Of a stretch of 64,000 nt of DNA, positions 62,899 through 64,000 are shown in pieces. Within the stretch, counting starts at the first letter, position 1. Each line of letters opens with the position of its first letter. The position numbers and the translations under genes were made by a program. The notes beneath the pieces were generated by a model. It did no database searches and was not told where the DNA came from. It saw only the letters and a list, made by a program, of their open reading frames with translations. Origin of the DNA: Thermoanaerobacteraceae bacterium (lineage in GTDB: Bacteria > Bacillota > JADQBR01); the NCBI GenBank assembly GCA_017656305.1, contig JACDOG010000005.1:93660-157659 (forward strand). Direction: 5' to 3'.

Positions 62899-63258
62899 TT
62901 GAAAAGATTTAAAAATATCGCAATAATATTTGCTGTCATTGTATTTTTATTAACTATGTCCATAATTGTATCAATGAATAAATTTGATACCCCGAACCCT
63001 ATTTTGAGTGGAATAGGATTTTTTAAAATAATGTTTACCAAAGCAAAAATTGTGCAAATTCAAGAGTATCCACAAGTCTATCTTGCTAAACCAGATAATG
63101 CACAACAGGTATTGATAGATTTTATGGAACAGCGTGGTTATTACTATTTAGAAGATGAACGAATGGCTTCCACATTAGTATTTGGAAACGAAATATCTAG
63201 AATTTATGTTGATTTTTCTGTTAATGCTTATTATTCAAAATGGGTATTTAGAGAATAG
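62899..63258 (+). CDS. small membrane-anchored protein, unknown function
   Basis: A 119-aa protein with one N-terminal transmembrane segment (NIAIIFAVIVFLLTMSIIV) and an exported or cytoplasmic domain of about 90 residues rich in aromatic residues (RGYYYLEDERM, NAYYSKWVF). The TTG start follows GGGGGAATTAGA. It is AT-rich, unlike the lar genes, and lies next to a transposase remnant, so it may be a recent arrival. Clostridial homologues are typically unannotated. Confidence 0.65.
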   Translation: MKRFKNIAIIFAVIVFLLTMSIIVSMNKFDTPNPILSGIGFFKIMFTKAKIVQIQEYPQVYLAKPDNAQQVLIDFMEQRGYYYLEDERMASTLVFGNEISRIYVDFSVNAYYSKWVFRE

Positions 63259-63398
63259 TTATAATAACTAATTAAGACTAGATAAGTGTTGAACAGGCCC
63301 CCTTTTGATGCTCGTATTTTAATTATAACTTGTCTCATATGCAAAATTTAGTCAAATTATGTCGAATAACAGAAGAATGATTCTGTTTTATTGGGGGA

Positions 63399-63785
63399 TT
63401 ATTCTTGTTTCTGTTTGGCGAGATGAGTAATATACTTAATAAATTTAAGAATAGATTTCAAATCTTCTTTAGTAAGTTCTTTTTTGGCGCGAAACATTGT
63501 CTGGGAATTAGGGTCTTGTACTAATTCGAAGAATATTTCTTGGAGTTCTGGTTCTAGGTTGGATGCATCGGGGAGTTTAAGATTGATATTTCCGGTTAAT
63601 AAATATTCTACCGTTGTATTAAGTTCCTTCGCTATCTGGTATAGTAACTTAGCAGACGGATTTTCTTTTTGACCTTTTTCCAGTGCACCAATATACTGTT
63701 TTGTGCTACCACATTTTTTTGCAAGTTCTTCTAACGTCAATCCTGCTTTGCGGCGCATTTCTGCTATGCGTTCGCCCAGGCTCAT
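63399..63785 (-). CDS. XRE-family transcriptional regulator
   Basis: A 128-aa protein with a Cro/CI helix-turn-helix (MRRKAGLTLEELAKKCGSTKQ region to about residue 60) followed by a helical C-terminus. Such small regulators often act as SinR/SlrR- or phage-type repressors. ATG at 63785 follows GGGGGG by nine bases; a TTG two codons earlier is too close to that site. No clear target gene is visible beside it; the neighbouring fragments to the right are partial. Confidence 0.8.
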   Translation of the reverse strand: MSLGERIAEMRRKAGLTLEELAKKCGSTKQYIGALEKGQKENPSAKLLYQIAKELNTTVEYLLTGNINLKLPDASNLEPELQEIFFELVQDPNSQTMFRAKKELTKEDLKSILKFIKYITHLAKQKQE

Positions 63786-63902
63786 TGGCAATATCCCCCC
63801 TTTTAAAATTAGTTATCATTCAAGGGTTTAGCAATGACGCCAATTGTGTCCCAGGACACTGCTGCTAAGGCAACGGCCAGATACCCAGTCGTACCCGTGC
63901 GG

Positions 63903-64000
63903 TCACTGTACCCTGCCCCTCGCATCTACCGGCCATTTATCCACAATTTTGTCGCCATCGCGAACATAAATCGCTTCCGCCAGGTTAATCACGGGACAGG
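63903..64000 (-). CDS. 3' end of a gene cut by the window edge
   Basis: The last 98 bases contain the end of a minus-strand frame reading CPVINLAEAIYVRDGDKIV then DKWPVDARGRVQ and TGA at 63903-63905. Codon use is like real genes. Too short to assign; the 120 bases between it and the XRE regulator contain no other feature I can support. Confidence 0.5.
   Translation of the reverse strand, partial: CPVINLAEAIYVRDGDKIVDKWPVDARGRVQ

Noticed and set aside
1..64000. CRISPR array, prophage or rRNA operon
   Set aside because: No regularly spaced direct repeats, phage structural genes or rRNA sequence were seen.

Overview
The window looks like chromosome from an anaerobic, endospore-forming, Gram-positive sulfite- or sulfate-reducing bacterium (Bacillota, in the Desulfotomaculum/Desulfitibacter sphere). 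This rests on a complete dissimilatory sulfite reductase locus, strong AGGAGG-type ribosome sites, sporulation-type genes (yyaC, GerMN, ykuS, a SigE/K-like sigma factor), a lipoprotein multiheme cytochrome and a full selenocysteine cassette. The genus cannot be fixed from the sequence alone, and no sat or aprAB is present, so sulfate activation cannot be judged.

Region 1, 0.1-20.9 kb (mostly minus strand): sulfur respiration. Reading right to left: a nitrilase / double-HTH regulator / small siroheme protein operon; an RsbRD-type protein followed by dsrK-J-O-P-M (dsrM last, not first); a ferredoxin then dsrA-dsrB-dsrD-small ORF-dsrC ending at a terminator; and a CoA-disulfide/persulfide reductase-rhodanese fusion with dsrN, a sigma factor and a second dsrM/dsrK-like pair. 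DsrAB reduces sulfite onto DsrC, and DsrMKJOP returns electrons from the menaquinone pool and/or cytoplasm to the DsrC trisulfide. A RACo-like ASKHA ATPase lies to the left, separated from the dsr genes by a folded intergenic element.

Region 2, 21.3-38 kb: single genes and pairs. These are a YeiH-type exporter with a small membrane partner, a decayed cobA fragment, a divergent CooS lacking one C-cluster cysteine, radical SAM, Tex, PHP phosphatase, an octaheme cytochrome lipoprotein, a PilZN-FlhG-like ATPase, an RNA methyltransferase, and a double-cubane-cluster protein with its activator and a DUF1858 protein.

Region 3, 38-50 kb: a chromosomal ParM-like actin with an overlapping partner gene, then selA-selB-tRNA-Sec, followed by housekeeping and sporulation genes.

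Region 4, 50-62.5 kb: a visibly AT-richer block with a DASS dicarboxylate carrier, two-subunit class I fumarase, a three-subunit (type E) fumarate reductase/succinate dehydrogenase, a LarA-family nickel racemase and a divergent LysR regulator. It is bracketed by related insertion-element ends and is followed by larE-larB-larC, which make the nickel-pincer cofactor. The best reading is a D/L-malate to fumarate to succinate module in which the LarA homologue may racemise malate. The right edge holds an IS1595-type remnant, a small membrane protein, an XRE regulator and a truncated gene end.
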